The position numbers were made by a program, and so were the translations under genes. From an uncultured Eubacteriales bacterium (GTDB lineage: Bacteria > Bacillota > Clostridia > Oscillospirales > Oscillospiraceae): a DNA stretch of 33,124 nt. Within the stretch, counting starts at the first letter, position 1; every line of letters begins with the position of its first letter. Under the pieces are notes generated by a model. The model searched no databases. It was not told the origin of the DNA and was given only the letters and a program-made list of their open reading frames with translations. The stretch is from the NCBI GenBank assembly GCA_900549405.1, contig URNZ01000016.1, positions 1-33,124 of the forward strand. The letters run 5' to 3'. Below, one piece after another: positions 1 to 7,333 of this stretch.

Positions 1-148
1 AGGATGCGCGAAACCATGCAAAATAAACGAAAGCCGTTTTGGGGCGTGGGGACGGCACAGCGGGGAAAAGCCGGAATTTCTCCCCGGAAAACCGGAAAAA
101 TCCCCCGGAAATGGGACGAGCTTCGGTTGGGCGGAATAGAATTCAATC

Positions 149-177
149 TTGCATTTTTCACAAAAGAGGTGTATGAT
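149..177 (+). promoter_or_regulatory. Sigma-A-type promoter for the rnf operon
   Basis: A -35 element TTGCAT (149-154) and a -10 element TATGAT (172-177) are separated by exactly 17 nt. Transcription would start near 184, giving a leader of about 260 nt before rnfC. The match is by eye. No other candidate with both boxes at proper spacing was found between here and rnfC; a TTGACA at 225-230 has no matching -10. Confidence 0.6.
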
Positions 178-183
178 ATACCC

Positions 184-442
184 TGTGAAGAAAGCCGACG
201 GTCTTTTGTTCTGCGTCCGGGATTTTGACAAAAAATTAGACGCAGGGGCGGACCGGCGGGGTTTGTCGTGCGCCCGTTCCCATGCCAGGGCGGACGAACG
301 GAGATACGAAGCGCATCCAGAAAGCAGTTCCGGGCATATCCAAAGCGCCCAAGCACACACAGGTGAGCACCGGAGGACCGCAGACGAAAGGCAAGTATCT
401 TCCGGTCAGCGCGATTGCAGTCATAGGGAGGTCGAAATCTGA
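184..442 (+). promoter_or_regulatory. Long 5' leader of the rnf operon
   Basis: About 260 nt separate the likely start of transcription from the rnfC start codon. A 7-bp stem is visible (CTGCGTC 211-217 with GACGCAG 239-245, 21-nt loop containing an A-rich stretch). No T-tract follows it, so it is not an intrinsic terminator. I do not recognise a known riboswitch class. The open frame 149-442 that spans this region begins upstream of the predicted transcription start and has no protein character, so the leader is taken as non-coding. Confidence 0.35.
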
Positions 443-1753
443 ATGAGCAATTTTCTCAAGCGAGCCGCACACGGTGCGGCGGTCCCACATGAGAAGCGGA
501 CTTCCAATCTGGAGACAGTAGTGATGCCTCTGCCCTCCAAGATTGTCCTGTCCATGTCCCAGCACATCGGAGCGCCCGCCGCGCCCACGGTGAAAAAGGG
601 AGATCAGGTCTATGTGGGCACAGTGGTGGGCAAGGCCGGCGGCTTTGTCTCCTCTGACATCCACTCCGGCGTGTCCGGCAAGGTGGATGGCATCACTACC
701 ATCATCGGGTCCAATGGGTCCAAGCAGACCGCGGTGGTCATCATCCCCGACGGGGAGCAGACCCCCGACCCCGCCGTGGCCCCACCCGAGGTCACGGACC
801 TGAAGTCCTTCCAGGACGCGGTGCGTGCCAGCGGTCTGGTGGGTCTGGGCGGCGCAGGCTTCCCCACGGCGGTGAAGCTGGCCCCCAAGAACCTGGACGA
901 GATCGACACGCTGGTCATCAACGGCGCAGAGTGCGAGCCCTATATCACCTCTGACAACCGCTGCATGATCGAGGACACCCACTTCATCTTCAGCGGCATC
1001 AAGGCCGTGATGAAGTATCTGAACATCCCCAAGTGCGTCATCGGCATCGAGGGCAACAAGCCCGAGGCCATCGCCAAGATGAAGGACGCCATCGACGCCC
1101 CGGGCATCGAGGTCAAGACCCTGGCCTGCCGTTACCCCCAGGGTGCTGAGAAGGTGCTCATCGAGAACTGCACCGGGCGGGAAGTTCCCTTCCCCGGTCT
1201 GCCCTCTGACGTGGGGGTCATCGTGATGAACATCACCTCCGTGGCCTTTGTGGGCAAGTACCTGGAGACCGGTATGCCCCTGACCACCAAGCGCCTGACT
1301 GTGGAGGGCGACATTATTAAGGAGGCCAAGAACGTAGAGGTTATTATCGGCACCCCTGTTCAGGAGCTGCTGGACTTCTGCGGCGGCCTCACCGACGAGC
1401 CGGGCAAGGTGCTCTACGGCGGCCCCATGATGGGCGCCTGTATCGCCGACCTGTCCCAGCCCGTGCTGAAGAACACCAACGCGGTGATGGCCTTCTCCAA
1501 GAAGTGGGCCCATCTGCCCAAGCAGACCAACTGTATCCACTGCGGCCGGTGCACCAACGCCTGCCCCCTGGGCCTGTCCGCCAAGGAGATCGTCCAGGCC
1601 TATCAGGACGGGAACGTGGACCTGCTGAAGGAGCTCAACGCCGACCTGTGTATGAGTTGCGGCACCTGCTCCTTCGTCTGCCCGGCCAAGCGGCCTCTGG
1701 CCCCCTCCATCGCCCTGGCTAAGATCATGATGAAGAACGGAGGGAAAAAGTAA
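443..1753 (+). CDS. rnfC: Rnf complex subunit RnfC (ion-translocating ferredoxin:NAD+ oxidoreductase)
   Basis: Peripheral subunit of the membrane Rnf complex that accepts electrons from the ferredoxin side through Fe-S clusters and reduces NAD+ at an FMN site. The 436-aa product has an N-terminal barrel-sandwich region, a glycine-rich nucleotide-binding stretch GLVGLGGAGFPT near residue 131, the GAECEPYI motif, and two [4Fe-4S] motifs at the C-terminus: C364-C367-C370-C374P and C403-C406-C409-C413P. Length is typical of clostridial RnfC and shorter than many proteobacterial forms, which carry a long Ala/Lys-rich tail. The ATG follows GGGAGG at 426-431 with an 11-nt gap. It is the first gene of a six-gene operon; its UAA overlaps the rnfD ATG by one base. 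Confidence 0.95.
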   Translation: MSNFLKRAAHGAAVPHEKRTSNLETVVMPLPSKIVLSMSQHIGAPAAPTVKKGDQVYVGTVVGKAGGFVSSDIHSGVSGKVDGITTIIGSNGSKQTAVVIIPDGEQTPDPAVAPPEVTDLKSFQDAVRASGLVGLGGAGFPTAVKLAPKNLDEIDTLVINGAECEPYITSDNRCMIEDTHFIFSGIKAVMKYLNIPKCVIGIEGNKPEAIAKMKDAIDAPGIEVKTLACRYPQGAEKVLIENCTGREVPFPGLPSDVGVIVMNITSVAFVGKYLETGMPLTTKRLTVEGDIIKEAKNVEVIIGTPVQELLDFCGGLTDEPGKVLYGGPMMGACIADLSQPVLKNTNAVMAFSKKWAHLPKQTNCIHCGRCTNACPLGLSAKEIVQAYQDGNVDLLKELNADLCMSCGTCSFVCPAKRPLAPSIALAKIMMKNGGKK

Positions 1754-2703
1754 TGGGCAACAAACTCATCGTTACCGCCGCGCCCCACATCACCGGGCCG
1801 GACACCACGCAGAAGATCATGCAGCGGGTGTGTATCGCCCTGCTGCCCACTCTGATCGCTTCCATCCTTATTTTCGGCTTTAACTCCCTGATCCTCACGG
1901 TCATTACGGTGGCCGCCTGTGTGTTCTTCGAGTGGGGCTATTGCAAGCTGACAGGCCGTGAGGTCCCCGTGGGCGACTTCTCCGCCGCCGTCACCGGCGT
2001 GCTGCTGGCCTTTAACCTGCCCGCCACCCTGCCCTGGTGGATGGCCATCGTGGGCGCGTTCATCGCCATCGTCATCGTCAAGCAGCTGTTTGGCGGCCTG
2101 GGCTATAACGTGGCCAACCCCGCCATCGTGGCCCGCATCGCCCTGGCTATGGGCTTTGCCAGCCGCATGACCAACTATCCCCACCCCGCCAACGGCATCG
2201 ACGCCCTGGCTTCCGCCACTCCTCTGGCCGTCAGCGGCGATTTGGGCGCGGCCAACTATGTGACCCTGCTGCTGGGCAACCACGGCGGCGTGCTGGGCGA
2301 GACCTGCGCCATCACCCTGCTGCTGGGCGGCATCTATCTGATCGCCACCAAGGTCATCAGCCCCGTCATCCCCGTGACCTATCTGGCCACCGTGGCGGTG
2401 CTCAGCGCCGTCTCCGGCCATGACCCCATCGTACAGCTGCTCTCCGGCGGCCTGATGCTGGGTGCCTTCTTCATGGCCACCGACTATGTCACCTCGCCCA
2501 CCACCAACAAGGGCAAGCTGGTGTTCGGCATCGGCCTGGGCATCATCACCTGCGCCATCCGGTTCCTGGGCACCATGAACGAGGGCGTGTCCTTTGCCAT
2601 CCTGCTGATGAATCTGCTGGTGCCTTACATCGAGATCCTCACCCGTCAGGACCGGCTGGGCATTGCCAAGGCCAAGGCCAAGAAGGAGGGTGCAGCGAAA
2701 TGA
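1753..2703 (+). CDS. rnfD: Rnf complex subunit RnfD
   Basis: Integral membrane subunit of Rnf, homologous to NqrB, carrying a covalently attached FMN and forming part of the electron path across the membrane. The 316-aa product shows a series of hydrophobic segments (for example residues ~25-55, 70-130, 165-215 and 225-290). The motif ASATPL with Thr156 matches the family site where ApbE/Ftp attaches FMN. No apbE gene is present in the window. The start overlaps the rnfC stop (TAATG) and the stop overlaps rnfG (ATGA), consistent with translational coupling and 1:1 expression. Confidence 0.94.
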   Translation: MGNKLIVTAAPHITGPDTTQKIMQRVCIALLPTLIASILIFGFNSLILTVITVAACVFFEWGYCKLTGREVPVGDFSAAVTGVLLAFNLPATLPWWMAIVGAFIAIVIVKQLFGGLGYNVANPAIVARIALAMGFASRMTNYPHPANGIDALASATPLAVSGDLGAANYVTLLLGNHGGVLGETCAITLLLGGIYLIATKVISPVIPVTYLATVAVLSAVSGHDPIVQLLSGGLMLGAFFMATDYVTSPTTNKGKLVFGIGLGIITCAIRFLGTMNEGVSFAILLMNLLVPYIEILTRQDRLGIAKAKAKKEGAAK

Positions 2704-3233
2704 GCAACTGGAACAAGATCTTTAAGCCCATCGTGGTTTTGTGCGTCATCTGCATCGTGGTCACCGGCGCGCTGGCGGCCACCAACGGCATGACCGCCCC
2801 CATCATCGAGGCGGCCACTCTGGCGGCCCAGGAGGCGGCCCGTACCGAGCTGCTGCCTGACGCCCAGGGCTTTGAAAAGGTAGAGGGCATCGACGTGGCC
2901 AACGTCAGCGATGTGTACCGCACCACCAACGACGTGGGCGTGGTCATTACCAGCAGCGCCAAGGGCTACGGCGGCGACGTGGTGGTCATGACCGCCATCA
3001 CCCCCGACGGAAACATCAAGCAGATCAAGGTCACCGAGCAGTCCGAGACCAAGGGTATCGGCAGCAACGTGGTGGCCACCCCCTCCTATTGGGAGCGGTA
3101 TGAGGGCGTGTCCGCCGCCCAGGCGCTGGTCCTGAACCAGGACATCGACGCCTACTCCGGGGCCACCATCTCCAGCCGCGCTGTGCTGACTGCCGTGAAC
3201 TCCGCCATCGAAGCCTACAACCAGATTCCTTAA
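2700..3233 (+). CDS. rnfG: Rnf complex subunit RnfG (FMN-binding)
   Basis: Small subunit homologous to NqrC, anchored by one N-terminal helix (about residues 8-27) with an extracytoplasmic FMN-binding domain. The motif SGATIS near residues 154-159 supplies the Thr that carries covalent FMN in this family. The conserved ETKGIGS segment lies before it. At 177 aa it has the usual length. The ATG overlaps the rnfD UGA by four bases. It ends 16 nt before rnfE, whose ribosome-binding site AGGTGAG lies in the gap. Confidence 0.93.
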   Translation: MSNWNKIFKPIVVLCVICIVVTGALAATNGMTAPIIEAATLAAQEAARTELLPDAQGFEKVEGIDVANVSDVYRTTNDVGVVITSSAKGYGGDVVVMTAITPDGNIKQIKVTEQSETKGIGSNVVATPSYWERYEGVSAAQALVLNQDIDAYSGATISSRAVLTAVNSAIEAYNQIP

Positions 3234-3249
3234 AGGCAGGTGAGTCAAG

Positions 3250-3927
3250 ATGAGTAATAATAGCAAACTGAGCATTCTTACCAACGGTATTCTGAATGAG
3301 AACCCGGTGCTCCGCCTGGTGCTGGGCACCTGTCCCACCTTGGCCGTGACGACCATGGCGTCCAACGGCATCGGCATGGGCCTGGCAGCCACCTTCGTGC
3401 TGCTGTGCTCCAACGTGGCCATCTCCGCCTTGCGGAAGATCATCCCCGACCAGGTGCGTATTCCCTGCTTCATCACCGTCATCGCCGGCTTCGTCAGCCT
3501 GGTGCAGATGCTGGTGAAGGCCTATGTGCCCGATCTGGACACCGCCCTGGGCGTGTACCTGCCCCTGATCGTGGTGAACTGTATCATCCTGGGCCGCGCC
3601 GAGATGTTTGCCTCCAAGCACGGCGTTGTGGACTCCGCCCTGGACGGCATCGGCATGGGCATCGGCTTTACCATCACCCTGACCATCATGGGCAGCATCC
3701 GTGAGATCCTGGGCTCCGGCACCTGGATGTCCGGCCTGGGCAGCCTGATCCCCGCTCTGGGCTCTGACTTCGCCATCCGCGTCATCCCCGAGTCCATCGA
3801 CTCCTTCTCTCTGATGACCAGCGCCCCCGGCGGCTTCTTCGTGTTCGGCGTGATGATGGCCGGCGCCACCTGGCTGACCACCCGCCCCAAGAAGAGCGCC
3901 CCCGCTGCGGAAGGAGGTAATGCGTAA
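3250..3927 (+). CDS. rnfE: Rnf complex subunit RnfE
   Basis: Polytopic membrane subunit (six predicted helices), homologous to NqrD and paralogous to RnfA in inverted topology. Cys28 (in GTCPTLA) and Cys111 (in VVNCIILG) match the cysteines that, with two from RnfA, hold an intramembrane [2Fe-2S] cluster in known Rnf/Nqr structures. The 225-aa product has a short charged C-terminus. The conserved opening segment ENPVLRLVLGTCP is intact. Its UAA overlaps the rnfA ATG (TAATG). Confidence 0.94.
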   Translation: MSNNSKLSILTNGILNENPVLRLVLGTCPTLAVTTMASNGIGMGLAATFVLLCSNVAISALRKIIPDQVRIPCFITVIAGFVSLVQMLVKAYVPDLDTALGVYLPLIVVNCIILGRAEMFASKHGVVDSALDGIGMGIGFTITLTIMGSIREILGSGTWMSGLGSLIPALGSDFAIRVIPESIDSFSLMTSAPGGFFVFGVMMAGATWLTTRPKKSAPAAEGGNA

Positions 3928-4523
3928 TGGCCATTAAGCTCGCCAGCATTTTCTTCACCATGATCTTGGTGGACAACTACGTCCTTGCCAAGTTCCTGGG
4001 TATCTGTCCTTTCCTGGGCGTGTCCAAGAAGTTGGACAGCGCCGTGGGCATGTCCCTGGCCGTCACCTTCGTCATGGTCATGGCCACCGCCGCCACCTGG
4101 CCCCTGTACATGGGCATCCTGGCCCCCAACGGCCTGGAGTATCTGCAGACCATCGTATTCATCCTGGTCATCGCCATCCTGGTCCAGCTGCTGGAGAACT
4201 TTTTGAAGAAGTTCATCCCCGCCCTGTATAAGTCCTTGGGCGTGTATCTGCCCCTGATCACCACCAACTGCACCATCCTGGGCGTGACCATCCTGAACCT
4301 GGACAACGGCTATTCTTTCCCCGAGAGCATCGTCTGCGCTGCCGGCGCCGGTATCGGCTTCCTGGTGGCCATGGTCCTGTTCTCCGGCGTGCGCCGCAAG
4401 GTGGAGCAGGCCATCGTGCCCGAGTGCTTCAAGGGCCTGCCCATTACCCTGGTGGCCGCCGCTATGACGTCTCTGTCCTTCATGGGCTTCGGCGGCATTG
4501 TGGAAGCCATCTTCGGTGTGTGA
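3927..4523 (+). CDS. rnfA: Rnf complex subunit RnfA
   Basis: Polytopic membrane subunit homologous to NqrE. The 198-aa protein contains the signature segment LVDNYVLAKFLGICPFLGVS near the N-terminus. Cys27 and Cys115 (TTNCTILG) are the likely ligands of the intramembrane [2Fe-2S] cluster shared with RnfE. The protein ends in UGA followed directly by UAG, a tandem stop. It starts one base inside the rnfE stop codon. Confidence 0.94.
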   Translation: MAIKLASIFFTMILVDNYVLAKFLGICPFLGVSKKLDSAVGMSLAVTFVMVMATAATWPLYMGILAPNGLEYLQTIVFILVIAILVQLLENFLKKFIPALYKSLGVYLPLITTNCTILGVTILNLDNGYSFPESIVCAAGAGIGFLVAMVLFSGVRRKVEQAIVPECFKGLPITLVAAAMTSLSFMGFGGIVEAIFGV

Positions 4524-4544
4524 TAGGGAGGGGGAGTTAGTAGT

Positions 4545-5324
4545 ATGAGTCCTATTTTAATGGCAATTATCGTAGGCGCGGTGATCCTGGTGGCCGCCTC
4601 TATCTTCATGTATGTGCCCGTGGACGAGCGGGTGGAGAAGATCACCGCCGCTCTGCCCGGCGCCAACTGCGGCGCCTGCGGCTGCGCCGGCTGCGCCGAC
4701 TACGCCAAGTGCGTGGTGGAAGAGGGCGCGCCCGTAAATAAGTGCGTCCCCGGCGGGGCCAAGGCCGCTGCCGCCATCGCCGAGATCATGGGTGTGGAGG
4801 CCGGCGCCTCCGTGGCCATGAAGGCCGTGGTGGGCTGCTCCGGCACCTGTGAGAAGACCGGCAAGCAGTTCGAGTTTGAGGGCATCCACAGCTGCCAGGC
4901 CGTGAAGGGCCTGTACAGCGGCGACGGCATGTGCAAGTACGGATGCCTGGGCTATGGCGACTGCGTGAAGGCCTGCCCCTTCGACGCCATCCACATCGTG
5001 GACGGCATCGCCAAGGTGGACCGGGCCAAGTGCGTGGGCTGCGGCGCGTGCGCTGCGGTGTGCCCCAACTCCGTCATCTCCGTCATTCCCGAGCACAAGC
5101 GCAAGCCCGTGGTCCTGTGCCAGAACAAGGACAAGGGCGGCGACACCCGCAAGGCCTGCACCGCGGGCTGCATCGGCTGCATGAAGTGCGCCAAGGCCTG
5201 CCCCAAGGAGGCCATCACCGTGGAGAACAACCTGGCCCACATCGACCAGGACAAGTGCGTGGGCTGCCAGCTGTGCGTGAAGGAGTGCCCCATGGGCGTC
5301 ATCCACGTGCCCGCCAACGAGTAA
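4545..5324 (+). CDS. rnfB: Rnf complex subunit RnfB (polyferredoxin)
   Basis: Ferredoxin-accepting entry subunit of Rnf. The 259-aa product has one N-terminal membrane anchor (about residues 2-24), then a cysteine cluster NCGACGCAGC with later Cys residues typical of the 4Fe-4S domain shared with acetyl-CoA synthase/CO dehydrogenase proteins. Four ferredoxin-type Cys motifs follow, ending in CVKACP, CAAVCP, CAKACP and CVKECP. It is the last gene of the operon, preceded by GGGAGGGGG and followed by a strong terminator, as in the Acetobacterium-type order C-D-G-E-A-B. Confidence 0.95.
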   Translation: MSPILMAIIVGAVILVAASIFMYVPVDERVEKITAALPGANCGACGCAGCADYAKCVVEEGAPVNKCVPGGAKAAAAIAEIMGVEAGASVAMKAVVGCSGTCEKTGKQFEFEGIHSCQAVKGLYSGDGMCKYGCLGYGDCVKACPFDAIHIVDGIAKVDRAKCVGCGACAAVCPNSVISVIPEHKRKPVVLCQNKDKGGDTRKACTAGCIGCMKCAKACPKEAITVENNLAHIDQDKCVGCQLCVKECPMGVIHVPANE

Positions 5325-5340
5325 AAAGTCAATACTCCAT

Positions 5341-5378
5341 AAAAAATTCCGTCTGCTTTATGCAGACGGAATTTTTTT
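5341..5378. terminator. Bidirectional intrinsic terminator after rnfB
   Basis: A 16-bp stem (AAAAAATTCCGTCTGC with its complement) and a 5-nt loop are followed by a run of T. Because the stem starts with A6, the minus strand also reads as a hairpin plus T-tract. It can therefore end both the rnf operon and the minus-strand transcript coming from 5513. Confidence 0.9.
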
Positions 5379-5400
5379 GTGATGAGGAGACCCTCTCCGT

Positions 5401-5510
5401 CCAGTGTGCGCACTGGCCACCTCCCCCAAAGGGGGAGGCAAGGAAGGGAAATGCGTACTTGGCTCTCCCTGTGGGAGAGCTGGCACGGCGTGAGCCGTGA
5501 CTGAGAGGGC
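5401..5510. repeat. Cluster of intergenic palindromes (REP-like)
   Basis: Four hairpins lie in 110 nt between convergent genes: CCAGTG/CACTGG (5401-5416), CCTCCCCC/GGGGGAGG (5420-5438), GCTCTCCC/GGGAGAGC (5462-5480) and CACGGC/GCCGTG (5484-5499), ending in CTGAGAGGG. This resembles the dispersed palindromic intergenic repeats I associate with Oscillospirales genomes, but only this copy and a partial relative at 13249-13264 are visible here. No coding potential is seen. Confidence 0.5.
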
Positions 5511-5512
5511 AG

Positions 5513-7228
5513 TCAGCCCTCAGCGGTGTCAGGAGAAACGCTCTGGATGGAAGCCCGCCCGTCGATGGTCAAAGCGTAGGCGTCCAGAATGTCGGTCTCC
5601 TCCTCGCCGGGCAGGGCGTGGTCCAGGGTGATCCGGTCCCCGATATTCAGGGTGACGGCCTGGCGGTCCTGGGCGGCGGAGAGGGCGTAGAACACGGTCT
5701 CGCCCTCCAGACGGAGGAAGTAATAGGTGCTGCCGTTCAAAACGGCGGAGCGGATCTCGGCGATGGTGCCGCTGGCCTGGGTCTTGGGCAGCTCCTCGGG
5801 AGTGGTGACGCCCTTGTCAGAGAGCATCTGGATATAGGTCTGCTCGCAGGCGGAGACGCTGGCCCCGGTGGCCACCAGCTGATACTGGGCCACGTTCACC
5901 ATGGCGTAGCTCTTCACCAGATTGGTGTTGTCCAGCAGGGGGATGAAATAGGTGGGCTCCCCGGCGATGTTCAGCAGCAGGGGGAAGGTGGACACATAGC
6001 CCAGGTCCTGGACCACGCCCTCGGCGGAGGCGCGGGCCGCCGCTTCCGTCGCGCCGGGGGCTTCGTAGAAGTGGGTCTCTTTGGTGCGCATGTTGCACAG
6101 CAAAAAGCCCAGGTTGGACTGGTCGGCGTTGGCGGAGGTCACACCGGTGTAGGCGTATACATCGTCGTTCATGGCGATGTAGTTATAGCCGTCGGTGGTG
6201 ATGGTCACGTCCCGCTGGCCGAACAGCGAGTTGAAAAAGCCGTGGATCAGGGTGCCGTGGTAGTCATACTGCTGCATGATGAGCTCGGGCACATACAGGG
6301 TGTCCACCCAGGTGGGGACCTCCTTGTAATACTGGCACTGGCCGGTGATGGCGTCCACCAGCACCGCGCCCTGGATGTCCGTGCCCCCGAACAGGCCGAT
6401 GGTCTTTATCACCCGGGGGGCGATCCACCAGGGGTGGCCGTTCTCGTCGATCTCAAACTCCGGGGTGGAGAACATCATGGTGGGGTAGTGGAAGCGCAGG
6501 TGCCGGACGATGTTCCGGTTCAGCGGCTCGGAGAAGGAGTATTTCATCCCCTGGGGCAGGCGGGTGACGGTGGCCTCCTGGGTGACCATGTCCACCACCA
6601 CATAGGCGGGCAGGCCCTGGCTGCGGTTGGTCAGCCACTTGAACAGGTCGGCATAGGCGATGGGAGCCACCCGCACCGGGCGGCCCTGATAGTTGATCTG
6701 GGTGGAGTCTCCGGAATACTCGAACTGGCTGACCATGTCGCTGAGGGTGCCCATCTGCCGGTCCCCCAGATACTCGGCGGAGGTGCGGTCCAGTGTAGGG
6801 ATCTCGTTGAAGGAGATCTGGGCCACGTCAGAGGCAAAGTCCCCGGTCTGCACCGTCAGCAGGTCCCGATAGGCCGCCGCCCGGAACAGGGGCATGGAGA
6901 TGACGTTGCCGACGGCGGCCACGATGACCACCGCCACGAACAAAAGCCCCACCGGCAGACAGCGGCTCTTGATGAACTTCAGCCACTCATGCACCTTCTC
7001 CTTCGGGGTGCGGATCACGTTGTCCCTGGGCGCGCCGGACAGGAGAAAGATGCAGACGACGTATACGGCGCACAGCAGGCCGAGAAAGCTGTAGAACTCC
7101 CCGGCGTGGGGGTTCAGGGCGGGCAGGGTGACATAGAAAAACCCAAAGCCCACCGCAGCCGTCACCGCCAGACTGAGCAGGGTGCGCCCAAACCGGCTTT
7201 TGGGCAGGCGTATTCGATTGTGTGACAA
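5513..7228 (-). CDS. Membrane-anchored protein of unknown function, large extracytoplasmic domain
   Basis: I do not recognise the family. The 571-aa product has hydrophobic segments at about residues 12-34, 43-63 and 92-115. These are followed by some 450 residues of soluble, mixed alpha/beta sequence without cysteine-rich or obvious catalytic motifs, probably outside the membrane. The start is TTG at 7228, chosen because AAAGGAGG sits 6 nt upstream (plus-strand 7235-7242) and no in-frame ATG starts nearby. A promoter lies at 7268-7296. Codon use matches its neighbours. It converges on rnfB. Confidence 0.75.
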   Translation of the reverse strand: MSHNRIRLPKSRFGRTLLSLAVTAAVGFGFFYVTLPALNPHAGEFYSFLGLLCAVYVVCIFLLSGAPRDNVIRTPKEKVHEWLKFIKSRCLPVGLLFVAVVIVAAVGNVISMPLFRAAAYRDLLTVQTGDFASDVAQISFNEIPTLDRTSAEYLGDRQMGTLSDMVSQFEYSGDSTQINYQGRPVRVAPIAYADLFKWLTNRSQGLPAYVVVDMVTQEATVTRLPQGMKYSFSEPLNRNIVRHLRFHYPTMMFSTPEFEIDENGHPWWIAPRVIKTIGLFGGTDIQGAVLVDAITGQCQYYKEVPTWVDTLYVPELIMQQYDYHGTLIHGFFNSLFGQRDVTITTDGYNYIAMNDDVYAYTGVTSANADQSNLGFLLCNMRTKETHFYEAPGATEAAARASAEGVVQDLGYVSTFPLLLNIAGEPTYFIPLLDNTNLVKSYAMVNVAQYQLVATGASVSACEQTYIQMLSDKGVTTPEELPKTQASGTIAEIRSAVLNGSTYYFLRLEGETVFYALSAAQDRQAVTLNIGDRITLDHALPGEEETDILDAYALTIDGRASIQSVSPDTAEG

Positions 7229-7267
7229 AATAGACCTCCTTTAATATGGGTGGATAGATGCTATATT

Positions 7268-7296
7268 AGGATACACGATTTTTCCGAAAAAAGCAA
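7268..7296 (-). promoter_or_regulatory. Promoter for the TTG-started membrane protein gene
   Basis: On the minus strand, TTGCTT (7291-7296) and TATCCT (7268-7273) are spaced 17 nt apart. The -35 box lies inside the T-tract of the upstream gene's terminator, so the two signals overlap. Transcription would start near 7261, about 33 nt before the TTG start. Confidence 0.5.
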
Positions 7297-7325
7297 ACCG
7301 GGCGGGCCATACAGGACCCGCCCGG
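7285..7325 (-). terminator. Intrinsic terminator of the 7334-8554 gene
   Basis: On the minus strand, CCGGGCGGG pairs with CCCGCCCGG around an 11-nt loop and is followed by TTTGCTTTTTT. It begins 9 nt after the UGA of the upstream gene. Confidence 0.8.
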
Positions 7326-7333
7326 AAATTTTG

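Noticed and set aside
4..228. Open frame of 74 codons at the window edge
   Set aside because: No ribosome-binding site in view, overlaps the rnf promoter, and no recognisable protein features.
149..442. Open frame of 97 codons upstream of rnfC
   Set aside because: Its start lies before the predicted transcription start, it has no ribosome-binding site, and the translation is basic low-information sequence without family features.
236..1540. Long minus-strand open frame opposite rnfC
   Set aside because: Antisense shadow of a G+C-rich gene: His/Gly/Leu/Gln-rich translation without domains, while rnfC on the other strand is unambiguous. The same applies to the long frames opposite oadA (27250-29961), nfnAB and polC.
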